This document shows, piece after piece, positions 17,932 through 26,742 of a stretch of 64,000 nucleotides of DNA; the first letter of the stretch is position 1, and each line of letters starts with the position of its first letter. The DNA is from Leptospira terpstrae serovar Hualin str. LT 11-33 = ATCC 700639 (GTDB taxonomy: Bacteria; Spirochaetota; Leptospiria; Leptospirales; Leptospiraceae). The stretch covers positions 744,001 through 808,000 of the forward strand of contig NZ_AOGW02000010.1 in NCBI RefSeq assembly GCF_000332495.1, in the 5' to 3' direction. Position numbers and translations under genes: made by a program. Below the pieces are notes generated by a model, which ran no database searches, had not been told where the DNA came from, and worked only from the letters and a program-made list of their open reading frames with translations.

Positions 17932-18867
17932 ATGAAGACCCATTGGAAACCTTTCTTTACCACTTTAGTATCAACACTATTTTTTGTTCAATGTGCAGCA
18001 ACCCTCCACAAAACAGGAATTAGCCTAGAAAGATATAGATCCAACCTAGAAACCAAATCCATTTTGGTAGAAAATTTAAACTGGAAATATACCGAAAGAA
18101 CCGGAACCAAAGAAACACTAGTCGTGGTACATGGATTTGGTGGAGACAAAGACCACTGGACCCGGTTTTCAAGACACCTTCCTGAAGGAATCCGCGTGAT
18201 CGCTCCCGACCTTCCTGGTTTCGGAGAATCGGACAAACCAGAAGGAATCAACTACACCCAAGAAGCCCAGGCAGAACGGCTTTACCAATTCACGGAAACG
18301 TTGGGTCTTAAGAATTTTCACATCGCTGGAAATTCCATGGGTGGTGGAATCGCTGGAATCTTTGCTGCCAAATACCCGGAAAAAGTAAAATCTCTCATCC
18401 TCTTTGACAATGCAGGAATCAAAAGCCCCACTCCCAGTGAGATGCAAACGATAGAGATGGCAGGAAAAGAAAGTCCCCTCCTTCTCACAAGTCCCGAAGA
18501 CTTTGATAGACTCCTTGCCTTTACCTTTGTCAAACCGCCCTATCTTCCCGGTTTTTTGAAAACATACTTTGCAAAAAAATCCTTTGCCAATAGAGATTGG
18601 AACGCATCCATCCTGAAACAAATCAGAAAAGAAGGTTATTTCTTAGAAAGAAATTTGGAAAAAATCCAGTCTCCCACACTTGTGATTTGGGGAAAGGAAG
18701 ACAAAGTCATTCACTACACCGTGATGGATGTATTGAAAAAGAAACTAAAACCAAAGTTAGAAACAGTCCTATTGGAAAATATGGGACATGCTCCGATGAT
18801 TGAAGACCCTCCTTTGTCCGCCAAACTGGTACAAGACTGGATTTTCAACGTAGAAATATCCAAATAA
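17932..18867 (+). CDS. Alpha/beta-hydrolase, putative lipoprotein
   Basis: 311 aa. A signal peptide ends in FFVQC, a plausible lipobox. The alpha/beta-hydrolase fold follows: VVVHGFGGDKDHWTRF (oxyanion region), APDLPGFGESDKP, nucleophile elbow GNSMGGG, acid WGKEDKVIHY and His GHAPMIEDP. The triad Ser-Asp-His is complete. It resembles 2-hydroxymuconic semialdehyde hydrolase/lipase-like enzymes; the substrate is unknown, and location in the envelope is inferred. GAGGAC about 6 bases before ATG 17932 supports the start. Confidence 0.88.
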   Translation: MKTHWKPFFTTLVSTLFFVQCAATLHKTGISLERYRSNLETKSILVENLNWKYTERTGTKETLVVVHGFGGDKDHWTRFSRHLPEGIRVIAPDLPGFGESDKPEGINYTQEAQAERLYQFTETLGLKNFHIAGNSMGGGIAGIFAAKYPEKVKSLILFDNAGIKSPTPSEMQTIEMAGKESPLLLTSPEDFDRLLAFTFVKPPYLPGFLKTYFAKKSFANRDWNASILKQIRKEGYFLERNLEKIQSPTLVIWGKEDKVIHYTVMDVLKKKLKPKLETVLLENMGHAPMIEDPPLSAKLVQDWIFNVEISK

Positions 18868-18873
18868 AAAGGT

Positions 18874-18896
18874 AAAAATACTTTAGTATTTTTTTT
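18874..18896 (+). terminator. AT-rich terminator after the hydrolase gene
   Basis: AAAAATAC (18874-18881) pairs with GTATTTTT (18886-18893) around TTTA, followed by more T residues. Stability is low because the stem is AT-rich. A second, similar motif (AGTAT...ATACT) lies just downstream at 18904-18919. Confidence 0.45.
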
Positions 18897-18927
18897 CCAG
18901 TTTAGTATAAAAAAATACTTGTACTTT

Positions 18928-18955
18928 CACGGGTTTTTTATGTTATAAACCCGTG
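18928..18955 (+). promoter_or_regulatory. Hairpin including the coaE start codon
   Basis: CACGGGTTT (18928-18936) and AAACCCGTG (18947-18955) form a perfect 9-bp stem with a 10-base loop. The final GTG is the proposed coaE start codon, so the start is base-paired in the RNA if transcription begins upstream. Confidence 0.5.
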
Positions 18956-19573
18956 ACTCCAAAACATAACAACAAAACATTGATCGGAATTACCGGATCC
19001 ATTGGATCAGGAAAGTCCACTGTGCTCACTATGTTTGGGGAGTTAGGAGCAGAGACCATCAGTTCTGACTCTATAGCACGTAGATTCACAGAACCGAATA
19101 GCCCAGTCATCCATAAACTAGTCTCTATTTTTGGAGATTCGATACTTGACGCAGAAGGTGCTCCCTCTAGACAAAAAATTGCCGCACTTGCTTTTTCCGA
19201 CAAAACAAAACTAAACGCTCTCAATGAACTTCTTCACCCTTTAGTCCGTAAATCTTTTGTTGAATTTTTAAATTCAAGAGAAGACGGGAGTATCATCGCA
19301 TGGGAAGTTCCCCTTCTATTTGAAACCGACGCACATACATTATGCGACTATACGGTTACTGTTGCGGTAAAACCCGAAGTGGCTTGGGAGCGGGTAAAGG
19401 CACGCGGTGGGATGGACAAGGAAGATTTTGAAAAACGAAATCTCTCCCAAATGGACTTAGAGAAAAAAAAGTCTCTCTCCGATTTTGTCGTAACGAACGA
19501 TAATCAAAGAGAAGAGTTAAAAGAACAAATCGTTATCATTTATTCTAAAATCAAACAAAGGATTCAATCATGA
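18953..19573 (+). CDS. coaE: Dephospho-CoA kinase CoaE
   Basis: 206-aa kinase phosphorylating the 3'-OH of dephospho-CoA, the last step of CoA synthesis. The Walker A motif GITGSIGSGKST is near the N-terminus, then ISSDSIAR (substrate Asp), IIAWEVPLLFET and, toward the C-terminus, the lid region with RNLSQM. Length is normal. GTG 18953 is the only initiator before the P-loop; a Shine-Dalgarno is absent and the GTG is inside a 9-bp hairpin. Its stop overlaps the SPOR gene start (ATGA). Confidence 0.92.
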   Translation: MTPKHNNKTLIGITGSIGSGKSTVLTMFGELGAETISSDSIARRFTEPNSPVIHKLVSIFGDSILDAEGAPSRQKIAALAFSDKTKLNALNELLHPLVRKSFVEFLNSREDGSIIAWEVPLLFETDAHTLCDYTVTVAVKPEVAWERVKARGGMDKEDFEKRNLSQMDLEKKKSLSDFVVTNDNQREELKEQIVIIYSKIKQRIQS

Positions 19574-20355
19574 AAGAAAGAGTATTTTACGTAATCAACT
19601 TAGATAAACAAAGAATTGGTGTTTTGTCCCTCTTTCTTTTTGCACTATTCTTTTCCATTTTCTTTCTTGGTGTTTCTGTAGGTAAAGGAAAACAAGAAGA
19701 GACTATCGCAAGGCAAAAACCGATGGAGGAGGCTCCCACAACTCCTGAGTTAAGTGATGGATCCATTCCTTCTCCAACAGCAGCGAATGTTGCCGATGCG
19801 GCCGTAGGAACCAATGCGGCATCCTCACTTGTGCAAGGAACAAAATCCAAAGAACCATCGAACCTAGGTACAGAAATTCCGATGGCAGATGTTGGAAACC
19901 ATCCCTATTTTGTGGAAACTTCTACTGCCAAAGATGAAGAAGAAGAAAAGAAACAACAAATTGTAGATTTGACAAAACGAACTGAAAAACATGTTTCCGC
20001 AAACAAAAAAGAAGAAAGATTTAAAAACTTGGCATCTACTTCCAAACATTCGAAATCACAAAAAACTTCTTCACAAAATGTTAGTGTTTCGAAACCAGAA
20101 GGAAAACAATTTACCATTCAGTTAGCTGCCTTTACTAGCAGACAATCTGCCGAAACATTTTTATCACAACTAAAAGCAGATAACCATGGTAAGTTGGCTC
20201 TGAAAACCTTCATTGTTGTAAAAAATGGATTCTTTGTGGTACAAATGGGAAAATCGAAAGATAAATCCACACTTACCAAAACTCTTTCCAAAACTTCCAT
20301 GCCTAAAGAGATAAAATCAAAAGCCATGGTTGTGAGTTACCAACCGCTTTCCTAA
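19570..20355 (+). CDS. SPOR-domain membrane protein
   Basis: 261 aa. A short cytoplasmic N-terminus, one transmembrane helix (about residues 16-37), a low-complexity linker rich in E, K, S, T and A (about 40-175) and a C-terminal SPOR domain (about 180-258, FTIQLAAFTSRQSAETFLSQL). SPOR domains bind denuded peptidoglycan glycan strands at division sites, so a role in division or wall maturation is likely. It is translationally coupled to coaE by a 4-bp overlap and is followed by a strong terminator. Confidence 0.88.
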   Translation: MKERVFYVINLDKQRIGVLSLFLFALFFSIFFLGVSVGKGKQEETIARQKPMEEAPTTPELSDGSIPSPTAANVADAAVGTNAASSLVQGTKSKEPSNLGTEIPMADVGNHPYFVETSTAKDEEEEKKQQIVDLTKRTEKHVSANKKEERFKNLASTSKHSKSQKTSSQNVSVSKPEGKQFTIQLAAFTSRQSAETFLSQLKADNHGKLALKTFIVVKNGFFVVQMGKSKDKSTLTKTLSKTSMPKEIKSKAMVVSYQPLS

Positions 20356-20385
20356 AAAAGAGATCGTCAAAAAACCTTGGCCTTC

Positions 20386-20418
20386 GGCTTTCCTAAAGAA
20401 TTTTAGGAGAGCCTTTTT
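20386..20418 (+). terminator. Rho-independent terminator after the SPOR gene
   Basis: GGCT-T-TCCTAAA (20386-20397) pairs with TTTAGGA-G-AGCC (20402-20413) around GAAT, a 12-bp stem with one G-U pair, followed by TTTTT. It ends the coaE-SPOR operon. Confidence 0.85.
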
Positions 20419-20490
20419 CTACTGTATCCTCCACTACATTCCAGAAATTATTTGCAAATTTAAGAAAAGGACGATTGTCTAATCCCTAGA

Positions 20491-20901
20491 ATGGAAACAC
20501 AGGAAATTCCCCACCATAGTCTTACTTATGGAACAAGCAGACTCGCACCGGCAATCAGTCTTGTGGACCGTGCGAAAGAAATTGAAATGGCCGAAGAATC
20601 CGTCCAACTGCATTTGCATGGAAAATTGGAAGTCATTGCCAATCAAATCCGACGTTTGAAAGAAGAAGCAGAACTCATTCTAAAACGCGCGGAAAAAGAC
20701 ATTGAACTCCATAAAGCACGTTGCCAATTTGAAAAGAAACCGGGCCAAACCATCCATCTTTATAAAAAAGAAAATGGAAATTACTTTTCGTTACTTTCTC
20801 CGAAAGAATGGGGTAGTCACCCTCCTCACCCTTATCAGGGTACATATATCATGAATCCAGATCGAAGTTTTACCGAAGTGTTTCTTGATTCCAAGGATTA
20901 A
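20491..20901 (+). CDS. DUF2452 family protein
   Basis: 136 aa, probably cytoplasmic. The N-terminal half holds a coiled-coil helix (GKLEVIANQIRRLKEEAELI); the C-terminal half holds IHLYKKENGNYFSLLSPKEW and GTYIMNPDRSFTEV, the pattern of DUF2452. The function of the family is unknown. It starts after a terminator, so probably has its own promoter in 20420-20490, where no clear boxes were found. It is 9 bp from the VanW gene. Confidence 0.7.
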   Translation: METQEIPHHSLTYGTSRLAPAISLVDRAKEIEMAEESVQLHLHGKLEVIANQIRRLKEEAELILKRAEKDIELHKARCQFEKKPGQTIHLYKKENGNYFSLLSPKEWGSHPPHPYQGTYIMNPDRSFTEVFLDSKD

Positions 20902-20910
20902 CACCTAACT

Positions 20911-21621
20911 TTGATTTCCTACCTAAAACTAAAAGTCAAAGTCGCCAAAAGATGGTTTGGTGTGATTCTCACAGGAGATTACTTTCGTTTGGGATTGAAA
21001 CAAACAAAGAAATCCATTGGAGACTGGCAGGAGGAAACTTCCATCACCCTTCCTATTTTTGACTCACCTCTCAAAGAAGGGAAACTCCATAACCTAAGAA
21101 TCGCGATTCAAAAAATCAACGGTCGTATTTTATATCCCGGCAAAATTTTTTCTTTTTGGTCGGAATTAGGTGAGCCAAACCAGCGAAAAGGATACAAAGA
21201 AGGAAGGGTGATTCGAAACGGTTTGGTTTCCACAGAAATTGCGGGAGGTCTTTGCCAATTGTCAGGGATCATCTACTACCTTTCCTTGGAACTTGGCCTC
21301 CGTATCCTTGAGAGATTCCCACACTCTCGCGATTTATATACCGAAGAAACAAGATTTACCCCACTCGGAACTGATGCCTCCGTTGTGTATCCCACAAAAG
21401 ATTTACGAATCCAAAACACATTTTCTTACCCTTTACTTTTTCATTGGGAACTCAATGAATCTGAACTTACCTTTCGCATACGAGCCGCATTTCCATTCAA
21501 ACGAAGGAAATTGTATTTCCAACAAACTAAAAAAAATGGATTTTCGAATGTGAAAGTATTCCTAGGATCAGAAGAAGATGGCAGTTCTCTCTTATGTTCT
21601 TCCGATGATTACCTTTTGTAA
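20911..21621 (+). CDS. VanW-like family protein
   Basis: 236 aa with the VanW core: NLRIAIQKINGRILYPGKIF, FSFWSELGEPNQRKGYKEGR, and AGGLCQLSGIIYYLSLELGL. VanW-like proteins accompany envelope or glycopeptide-resistance genes but their biochemical role is unknown. The start is TTG 20911, with AAGGA lying rather far (about 13 bases) upstream. The 3' end overlaps the next membrane-protein gene by 44 or 17 bp, depending on the start chosen there. Confidence 0.85.
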   Translation: MISYLKLKVKVAKRWFGVILTGDYFRLGLKQTKKSIGDWQEETSITLPIFDSPLKEGKLHNLRIAIQKINGRILYPGKIFSFWSELGEPNQRKGYKEGRVIRNGLVSTEIAGGLCQLSGIIYYLSLELGLRILERFPHSRDLYTEETRFTPLGTDASVVYPTKDLRIQNTFSYPLLFHWELNESELTFRIRAAFPFKRRKLYFQQTKKNGFSNVKVFLGSEEDGSSLLCSSDDYLL

Positions 21622-23071
21622 AAAGAAGGGAATTGTATTTGTAATCTTTCTCTGCATTGTCTGTTTGCAAGCGGCAGTTCAATTTAGTTCGAACTTTGCC
21701 TATGGAGCGGATGGTTACTATTACGCGGCACAAGTCAATTCCTATGTAACCAAAGGACGATTCTTTAGTCCAGATTCTTCCCCTATTTTGTATGGCCTTG
21801 TCTACTTTTCCAAACTAGGAACAAATATTGTCGCCACGAATAAAGTTTTCATCTCGTTACTGGTTGGTGTATTGTTTCTTTCGGGTTATAGGTTAGCTAA
21901 ACTTATTACAAAAAATATTCCCACTTCGATCCTTTGGGGACTCCTCCTTGTATCTTCTTCGTTTTTGCCCCATTTCAGTTTTAACTTTATCAAAAACTTA
22001 GGGGGAATTGTATTTTTTATCTTATTTCTCACTGAACTTTGGATTTTGGAAAAAAATGAGAAAAAAGGAAACCTAACAAACTATATACGAATTGGTTTGG
22101 CGTTTGTTTTGGTATTTTTTAGTCATAAAATTACTGCCAGTATTTCTTTACTATTTCTACTATTTTGGGTTTGGAAAGAATTTCCTATATCCAAAGTCTA
22201 TCGCCTTTGTCTTTTATTGGGAATTCCTCTTTTACTTGTTGGATTGGCCTTTGTATTTCCTAACCTTTTGCATTGGAGTGATCTAAAAACCATTCTTTCC
22301 GAAGATTTAAAGTTTCAATTCCTTTCTCCCTTTTATCAATATTCAAAAATCTTTCCTGAATTTATATTAGAACAAACCTTATTCTTTTTATCACCTTTGT
22401 TCTATTTGACCACACGATCATCACTAAATCCAAAAGCCAAGTTGTTCTATGACAAATCATTCGTTTTATATTTTTTACTCACTCTTCCTATCTTTAGTTA
22501 TACGGCTTTTGATTTTCCCTTTCGTTTGTTCCTACTTGTTTTTATTCCTGGTAGTATTCTCCTACTTCCCATCCTCTCCAAAATCAATTCAAAGGTTTTA
22601 GTCACCATTTTTTGTATTTTCCTTTTTCTATACCAATGGTTTACCATGACTCGTGAAAAAGATTTTAATCACCAAGATTACAAACTCTACTCCATTTTAC
22701 TTCCTCTGTTTCAATTTCCCAAAGATAGTTTGATCATTGTCCATCAAGGGTTTGATTATTTTATTTGTTACAATAAGGCCGGCGATGCTTTCCATTTTTT
22801 GCCAGAAGAGAAACATAAAAATAGACCAATTTACCGTATTGCGTATGGAGTCTCAGCCAATGAATATAAACAGTATCTTCCTAAAGAGGTAAAGATACAA
22901 TACTTGCCTGGTTTTTATTCTGTTTTAAAAGAAGAGAACTGGCAGGAATTTATCAACTCAGTTCCTGCCGAAAGGAAACATCGTATTTTGGATTGGAAAA
23001 ACCCTCATACCCATCGAACCAATACAATGTTACGAAATGAAACCTTTAAGGAGAGGAATAAGAAGATTTAG
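21578..23071 (+). CDS. Polytopic membrane protein, possibly glycosyltransferase-like
   Basis: 497 aa with about ten transmembrane helices. An early extracytoplasmic loop contains FAYGADGYYYAAQVNSY, an acidic-aromatic pattern reminiscent of the first loop of GT-C glycosyltransferases; a shared family is not certain. The C-terminal 90 residues are soluble. The start may be ATG 21578 or ATG 21605. It overlaps VanW at its 5' end and converges with the SH3 lipoprotein gene with a 26-bp overlap at its 3' end. Confidence 0.65.
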   Translation: MAVLSYVLPMITFCKKKGIVFVIFLCIVCLQAAVQFSSNFAYGADGYYYAAQVNSYVTKGRFFSPDSSPILYGLVYFSKLGTNIVATNKVFISLLVGVLFLSGYRLAKLITKNIPTSILWGLLLVSSSFLPHFSFNFIKNLGGIVFFILFLTELWILEKNEKKGNLTNYIRIGLAFVLVFFSHKITASISLLFLLFWVWKEFPISKVYRLCLLLGIPLLLVGLAFVFPNLLHWSDLKTILSEDLKFQFLSPFYQYSKIFPEFILEQTLFFLSPLFYLTTRSSLNPKAKLFYDKSFVLYFLLTLPIFSYTAFDFPFRLFLLVFIPGSILLLPILSKINSKVLVTIFCIFLFLYQWFTMTREKDFNHQDYKLYSILLPLFQFPKDSLIIVHQGFDYFICYNKAGDAFHFLPEEKHKNRPIYRIAYGVSANEYKQYLPKEVKIQYLPGFYSVLKEENWQEFINSVPAERKHRILDWKNPHTHRTNTMLRNETFKERNKKI

Positions 23072-23804
23072 TAAATGCAGATTCAATGGCGCAGGCTGCA
23101 TCTTTTTCTTTCTTTTCGCGTAATAACAATAGTTTGTCGTTACAAATATAAAAATAGATATTTTCTTTTCCAGCTACTGGGTAAGTGCTTAGAGATACCA
23201 AATGTTCATCGGAATCGGAATATCCAAAATAAGCATTGTTGTAGGCCGTTCTTTCTTCTTCTGTTTGTGGGAATTGAATAAAAATAGAAGGTCGAACCAA
23301 TCGAGACTTGGTATCTAGTTCTAAATGGTCGGAGTAAACTTCAAACACTCCTTCTAATTTTTCACTGATTCCAGAATACTGCTGAAACTCCCGATAAACA
23401 AAACTCTCACCATCAAACTCAAGTGTGTTTGTACATTCCATTCTATCAGGAAGTTTACAATACACAAAATTACCTTGTAGAGCGGCAATCATCGCCTCCC
23501 TTGATTCCACTTTGGTGATCGATAAGTATCCACCAAACACCCAACCAGTGATTTCTTTGGACTGGACCCGGTACCAATACGCAGAAAGGCCATCGATTTC
23601 TTCATCGTTTTCTGACTTTTCCAAAACTTTCACTTCATCGCCGAGTTTTAATTTTCCTACTTTCTCCCCATCTAAGGTAGGGGTTTTTCTCGCATTCAGT
23701 ACTGTAGCGGAAATAAACGCGTTTTTGCCCACTTCAATCGTAGGAGTTTTTTTACATTGAAACAATACGAGGAGAACAAAGGAAAACAAGAACAGTTTCT
23801 TCAT
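23046..23804 (-). CDS. SH3-domain lipoprotein
   Basis: 252 aa. A signal peptide ends in LLVLFQC (lipidated Cys). Then comes a bacterial SH3 domain (about residues 30-100, NARKTPTLDGEKVGKLKLGD, WYRVQSKEITGWVFGGYL), a fold often used for binding cell wall, followed by a beta-rich domain of unknown type with paired Cys (FVYCKLPDRMECTN). The start is chosen as the ATG giving the signal peptide. Likely outer membrane or periplasmic. Its 3' end overlaps the convergent membrane-protein gene by 26 bp. Confidence 0.8.
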   Translation of the reverse strand: MKKLFLFSFVLLVLFQCKKTPTIEVGKNAFISATVLNARKTPTLDGEKVGKLKLGDEVKVLEKSENDEEIDGLSAYWYRVQSKEITGWVFGGYLSITKVESREAMIAALQGNFVYCKLPDRMECTNTLEFDGESFVYREFQQYSGISEKLEGVFEVYSDHLELDTKSRLVRPSIFIQFPQTEEERTAYNNAYFGYSDSDEHLVSLSTYPVAGKENIYFYICNDKLLLLREKKEKDAACAIESAFTKSSYSSP

Positions 23805-23860
23805 GGAAGAAAGATTGATTTTTAGGAGAAATTTTGGCAAGAAAAAATGAGGATTGTGAA

Positions 23861-23892
23861 AAAAGAAATACCACCTAATTTTCAATAGGTGG
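23861..23892 (-). terminator. Terminator of the YidB-like gene
   Basis: CCACCTA (23871-23877) pairs with TAGGTGG (23886-23892); on the minus strand the stem is followed by TATTTCTTTTTTC. It separates the YidB-like gene from the SH3 lipoprotein gene. Confidence 0.75.
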
Positions 23893-23912
23893 CTAAATGG
23901 TTCGAAATAATA

Positions 23913-24314
23913 TTATTTCGTAAACAAAGATGCCAAGGAAGTAAGTTGGGAGGCAAGATCACCGCCTGGTTCTTTTCCCTCTGGAGATAGTTTATCGATG
24001 ACTACAGGCAATAAATTTCCAATAAGACCAGCCGTAGCTTCCGAATCCAATCCTACTTTTTTTGCCAATTCTTGGATGGAATCATTTCCAAGAACTTTCA
24101 TCACATCACTTGCTCCAATGTTCACATTCTCTCCAGTTCCCACCCATGAGGATGCGGCTTCTGCAAATCCTTTGTCTTTAAACTTTTGTACGATTCCAGA
24201 AACCCCACCATTTTCTTCTACGATCTTCTGGATCCCAGAAACGATTTGTGGATTGTTTTGTACGAGCTCAACTGCCTGAGCTGCAACGGCTTTCAAACTT
24301 TCAAAAAAACTCAT
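23913..24314 (-). CDS. YidB-like (DUF937) protein
   Basis: 133 aa, Ala/Gly/Leu-rich, of the YidB/DUF937 type: LKAVAAQAVELVQNN, GGVSGIVQKFKDKGFAEAASSWVGTGEN, then LAKKVGLDSEATAGLIGNLLPVVIDKLSPEG. The family is small and cytoplasmic, of unknown function; the fold resembles helical bundle proteins. No strong ribosome-binding site precedes ATG 24314. Single gene with its own terminator. Confidence 0.85.
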   Translation of the reverse strand: MSFFESLKAVAAQAVELVQNNPQIVSGIQKIVEENGGVSGIVQKFKDKGFAEAASSWVGTGENVNIGASDVMKVLGNDSIQELAKKVGLDSEATAGLIGNLLPVVIDKLSPEGKEPGGDLASQLTSLASLFTK

Positions 24315-24721
24315 AGGGAATAAAATGACTTAGAAATTTACAAAAGGAAAGATATTTTTTGTATTCTATTTTTTTATTTCCTAAGTTTTGATTCTAGGTT
24401 CTTCTAAAAAAATCCTTAAAATTCCCACGAAGGATGGAAATCGAAATTCTTGTGATTCGGAATTTTTTATAGTAAAAGGAAAGCCCAGCTCAATTTTTAA
24501 AAAAATGTACAAAGTGTTCGGTAAAAAGCAAACGTCAAACCAATATTCTACTTTGTATAAATATTGGGCAGGTCCGAGAAACCTTTCTTAGAACCAAGAA
24601 AGCCCTAAATTCAGTCAGGATTATCCATCCCTGTCCTACGTTTTTATTTTCTCACTAAAATAAATTATTGCCTTTCCATCCGACAAACCTAACATCAATC
24701 CAATGTTAGCTTTCCTAAATT
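24315..24721. other. 407-bp gene-free region with two hairpins
   Basis: No convincing gene. CCAATATT (24540-24547) pairs with AATATTGG (24560-24567), and CTTTCTT (24583-24589) pairs with AAGAAAG (24596-24602). The stretch separates the conserved block on the left from the surface-protein block on the right, and presumably contains the promoter of the FG-GAP lipoprotein gene. A 67-codon open frame at 24388-24591 starts with TTG and looks random. Confidence 0.5.
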
Positions 24722-26614
24722 ATGACATTTGATACATTCCGTCATTCTCTGAACCATAGACTGCTATTGTTAGTATTTTCCTTTGCTTTAGTTGGTTGTT
24801 GGGCCAATCCTCTTACCCACACACCGATTGAATGTTTCATAAAATTATCCAATTTTCTTTGCCCAGACAAAGATGCCTTAAAACGCTTCTCACCTGCACA
24901 GTATTTACTTTTACTTCCTGAATCCTCAGTCACTATTTCCAACCTTACCAACCACTCCATTGTGGAAACAGGGTTTGTTGTTGGAACTGCTCCCCCGGGC
25001 GTCACCTTTGTAAACGTTGGCATTGACGATGCACCACCGACCCAAGTGCCAGTGGTCAATGGAACTTGGAGGTATGGCCTACCAGCAAAAGCCATCACAG
25101 GAACCTTTTGGACATATGGAAGCCTTCATACTATCTATGCGCACATTCCTTATGAAAGGTCCAATACCATCCAAGTGCGGAAGGGAACCAATTATGATAC
25201 TGATGGAGATGGGTATCCCGATTTGATTGTATCGGCAAGTCCAGGTGCGGGAACACAAGGATATGGATATATCTATAAATCAAATCCCATAACCAAACAA
25301 TTAGAAACAACTCCAAGTACATCACTAACAGATGGAACCACAGGAACTTATTTTGGAAGTCGCATCGGATCAGGTGACTTTAATGGAGATGGGTATGCGG
25401 ATGTCTTAGTCGGGAGTCAAGCGTATGCTGGCATCATTGCCTTTGGCGGTAGAGTTTTAACTTTCAACAGTAGAGGCCAAGCAGGAGTTCCTTCTCAAAA
25501 TTTAAACACTGGTGGAGTGGCCGATGCGATTCTTACTGGTACTGGGAATGGAGGTAGATTAGGTGCTGGCGTGTTAAGTGCTGATATCAATAACGATGGT
25601 TATGATGATGGAGTATTTGCTTCCCCTTGGAATGACGATGTTTTCATCTTCTATAGCCAAGGATCTGCCGGAGTTATTTCTCAAAATACAAACTCAGCGA
25701 ATTTAACTTATAAACCTGCAGCAAATGATAATTTCGGAACTTATGCTTATGCTGGAGATGTCAACGGGGATGGTTTTTTAGACCTAGTAGTCAGCGCAGC
25801 AACGTACTCCACGATCGTGGGCCGGATATATATTTTCATTTCCAATCAAGGATCCTTGCCTACGACTCCTCAACAAATCCTCGTTGCTCCACTCGAACCT
25901 TCCCCTGGTTGTGCTGCTGGTATCGGTTGTCAATTTGGAACTAGTTTTGTATTGGATTATTTTAATTCCGATCGTTGTATCGATCTTGCTGTAGGTGGAC
26001 CCAACTTCAATACAAGACAAGGAATTGTTTTTGTGTATCATTCTACTTGTGATCCCATTAGTCCCTATTCAAACCCTCCAGTGGCAACACTACTCGGACC
26101 ACCGACTACCAGCTGTAATGGTGGTAATAATTGTTCTTTTGGAGGAACCTTAGCATCCGGTGATACAAACGGGGATGGGTTCCCCGATTTACTGATTGGA
26201 GCCGCAGGCGCTAGTGCGGGAATCGGAGACGTTTATTTAGTGTTAAATGATCCAATCACCGGATTTCGCAATATGGATCTAAGTGCCGGGGGTTCAGCTG
26301 ATAGTCTTTTTTCTGGCTCTCTTGCCAATCGTCTTTTTTCATCGGGGCTTCAATTCCAAGACACTAATGCGGATGGACTCCAAGACATCGTCATCTCAGA
26401 ACCTTTTACCACCAATCTACTGTATACCTTTCATAGCATTCGAGGGGGTGTGCCCGCTAGCCAAAACCTAAATGGAAGTGGAGTGACAAGCCAAACCCTT
26501 TCCCCACCGGCAGGGACTTCTTTGGGGAATACGATTGCAGAATTGAGAATGAAGGCGGAAGGATATTTGTGGGCTCTGTTCTCTAAAACGAAAAAGTATT
26601 TTTCGTTCATTTAA
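24722..26614 (+). CDS. FG-GAP/VCBS repeat beta-propeller lipoprotein
   Basis: 630 aa. A signal peptide ends in FALVGC. After a region of about 130 residues with an Ig-like look come about seven FG-GAP-type repeats with Ca-binding DxDGDGxxD loops: DTDGDGYPDLIVS, DFNGDGYADVLVG, DINNDGYDDGVF, DVNGDGFLDLVVS, a degenerate YFNSDRCIDLAVG, DTNGDGFPDLLIG and DTNADGLQDIVIS. Seven repeats fit one integrin-alpha-like beta propeller, suggesting a surface-exposed adhesin or binding protein. A 9-bp hairpin (26587-26607) lies in the last codons. No Shine-Dalgarno is visible. Confidence 0.88.
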   Translation: MTFDTFRHSLNHRLLLLVFSFALVGCWANPLTHTPIECFIKLSNFLCPDKDALKRFSPAQYLLLLPESSVTISNLTNHSIVETGFVVGTAPPGVTFVNVGIDDAPPTQVPVVNGTWRYGLPAKAITGTFWTYGSLHTIYAHIPYERSNTIQVRKGTNYDTDGDGYPDLIVSASPGAGTQGYGYIYKSNPITKQLETTPSTSLTDGTTGTYFGSRIGSGDFNGDGYADVLVGSQAYAGIIAFGGRVLTFNSRGQAGVPSQNLNTGGVADAILTGTGNGGRLGAGVLSADINNDGYDDGVFASPWNDDVFIFYSQGSAGVISQNTNSANLTYKPAANDNFGTYAYAGDVNGDGFLDLVVSAATYSTIVGRIYIFISNQGSLPTTPQQILVAPLEPSPGCAAGIGCQFGTSFVLDYFNSDRCIDLAVGGPNFNTRQGIVFVYHSTCDPISPYSNPPVATLLGPPTTSCNGGNNCSFGGTLASGDTNGDGFPDLLIGAAGASAGIGDVYLVLNDPITGFRNMDLSAGGSADSLFSGSLANRLFSSGLQFQDTNADGLQDIVISEPFTTNLLYTFHSIRGGVPASQNLNGSGVTSQTLSPPAGTSLGNTIAELRMKAEGYLWALFSKTKKYFSFI

Positions 26615-26742
26615 GAGGAGATCAGTTTTTGTTTATTTTTAGCACTTGCTATCGATTGGTGGATAGATATTTAATTGGCCGCACGACCGCACTTTTTGAT
26701 TTCATCGAGAAATTTAAAAAAAGTCATTTGATTCTATTATCA

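Noticed and set aside
24388..24591. 67-codon open frame in the gap before the FG-GAP gene
   Set aside because: TTG start without ribosome-binding site, composition like random sequence, and inverted repeats across its end.
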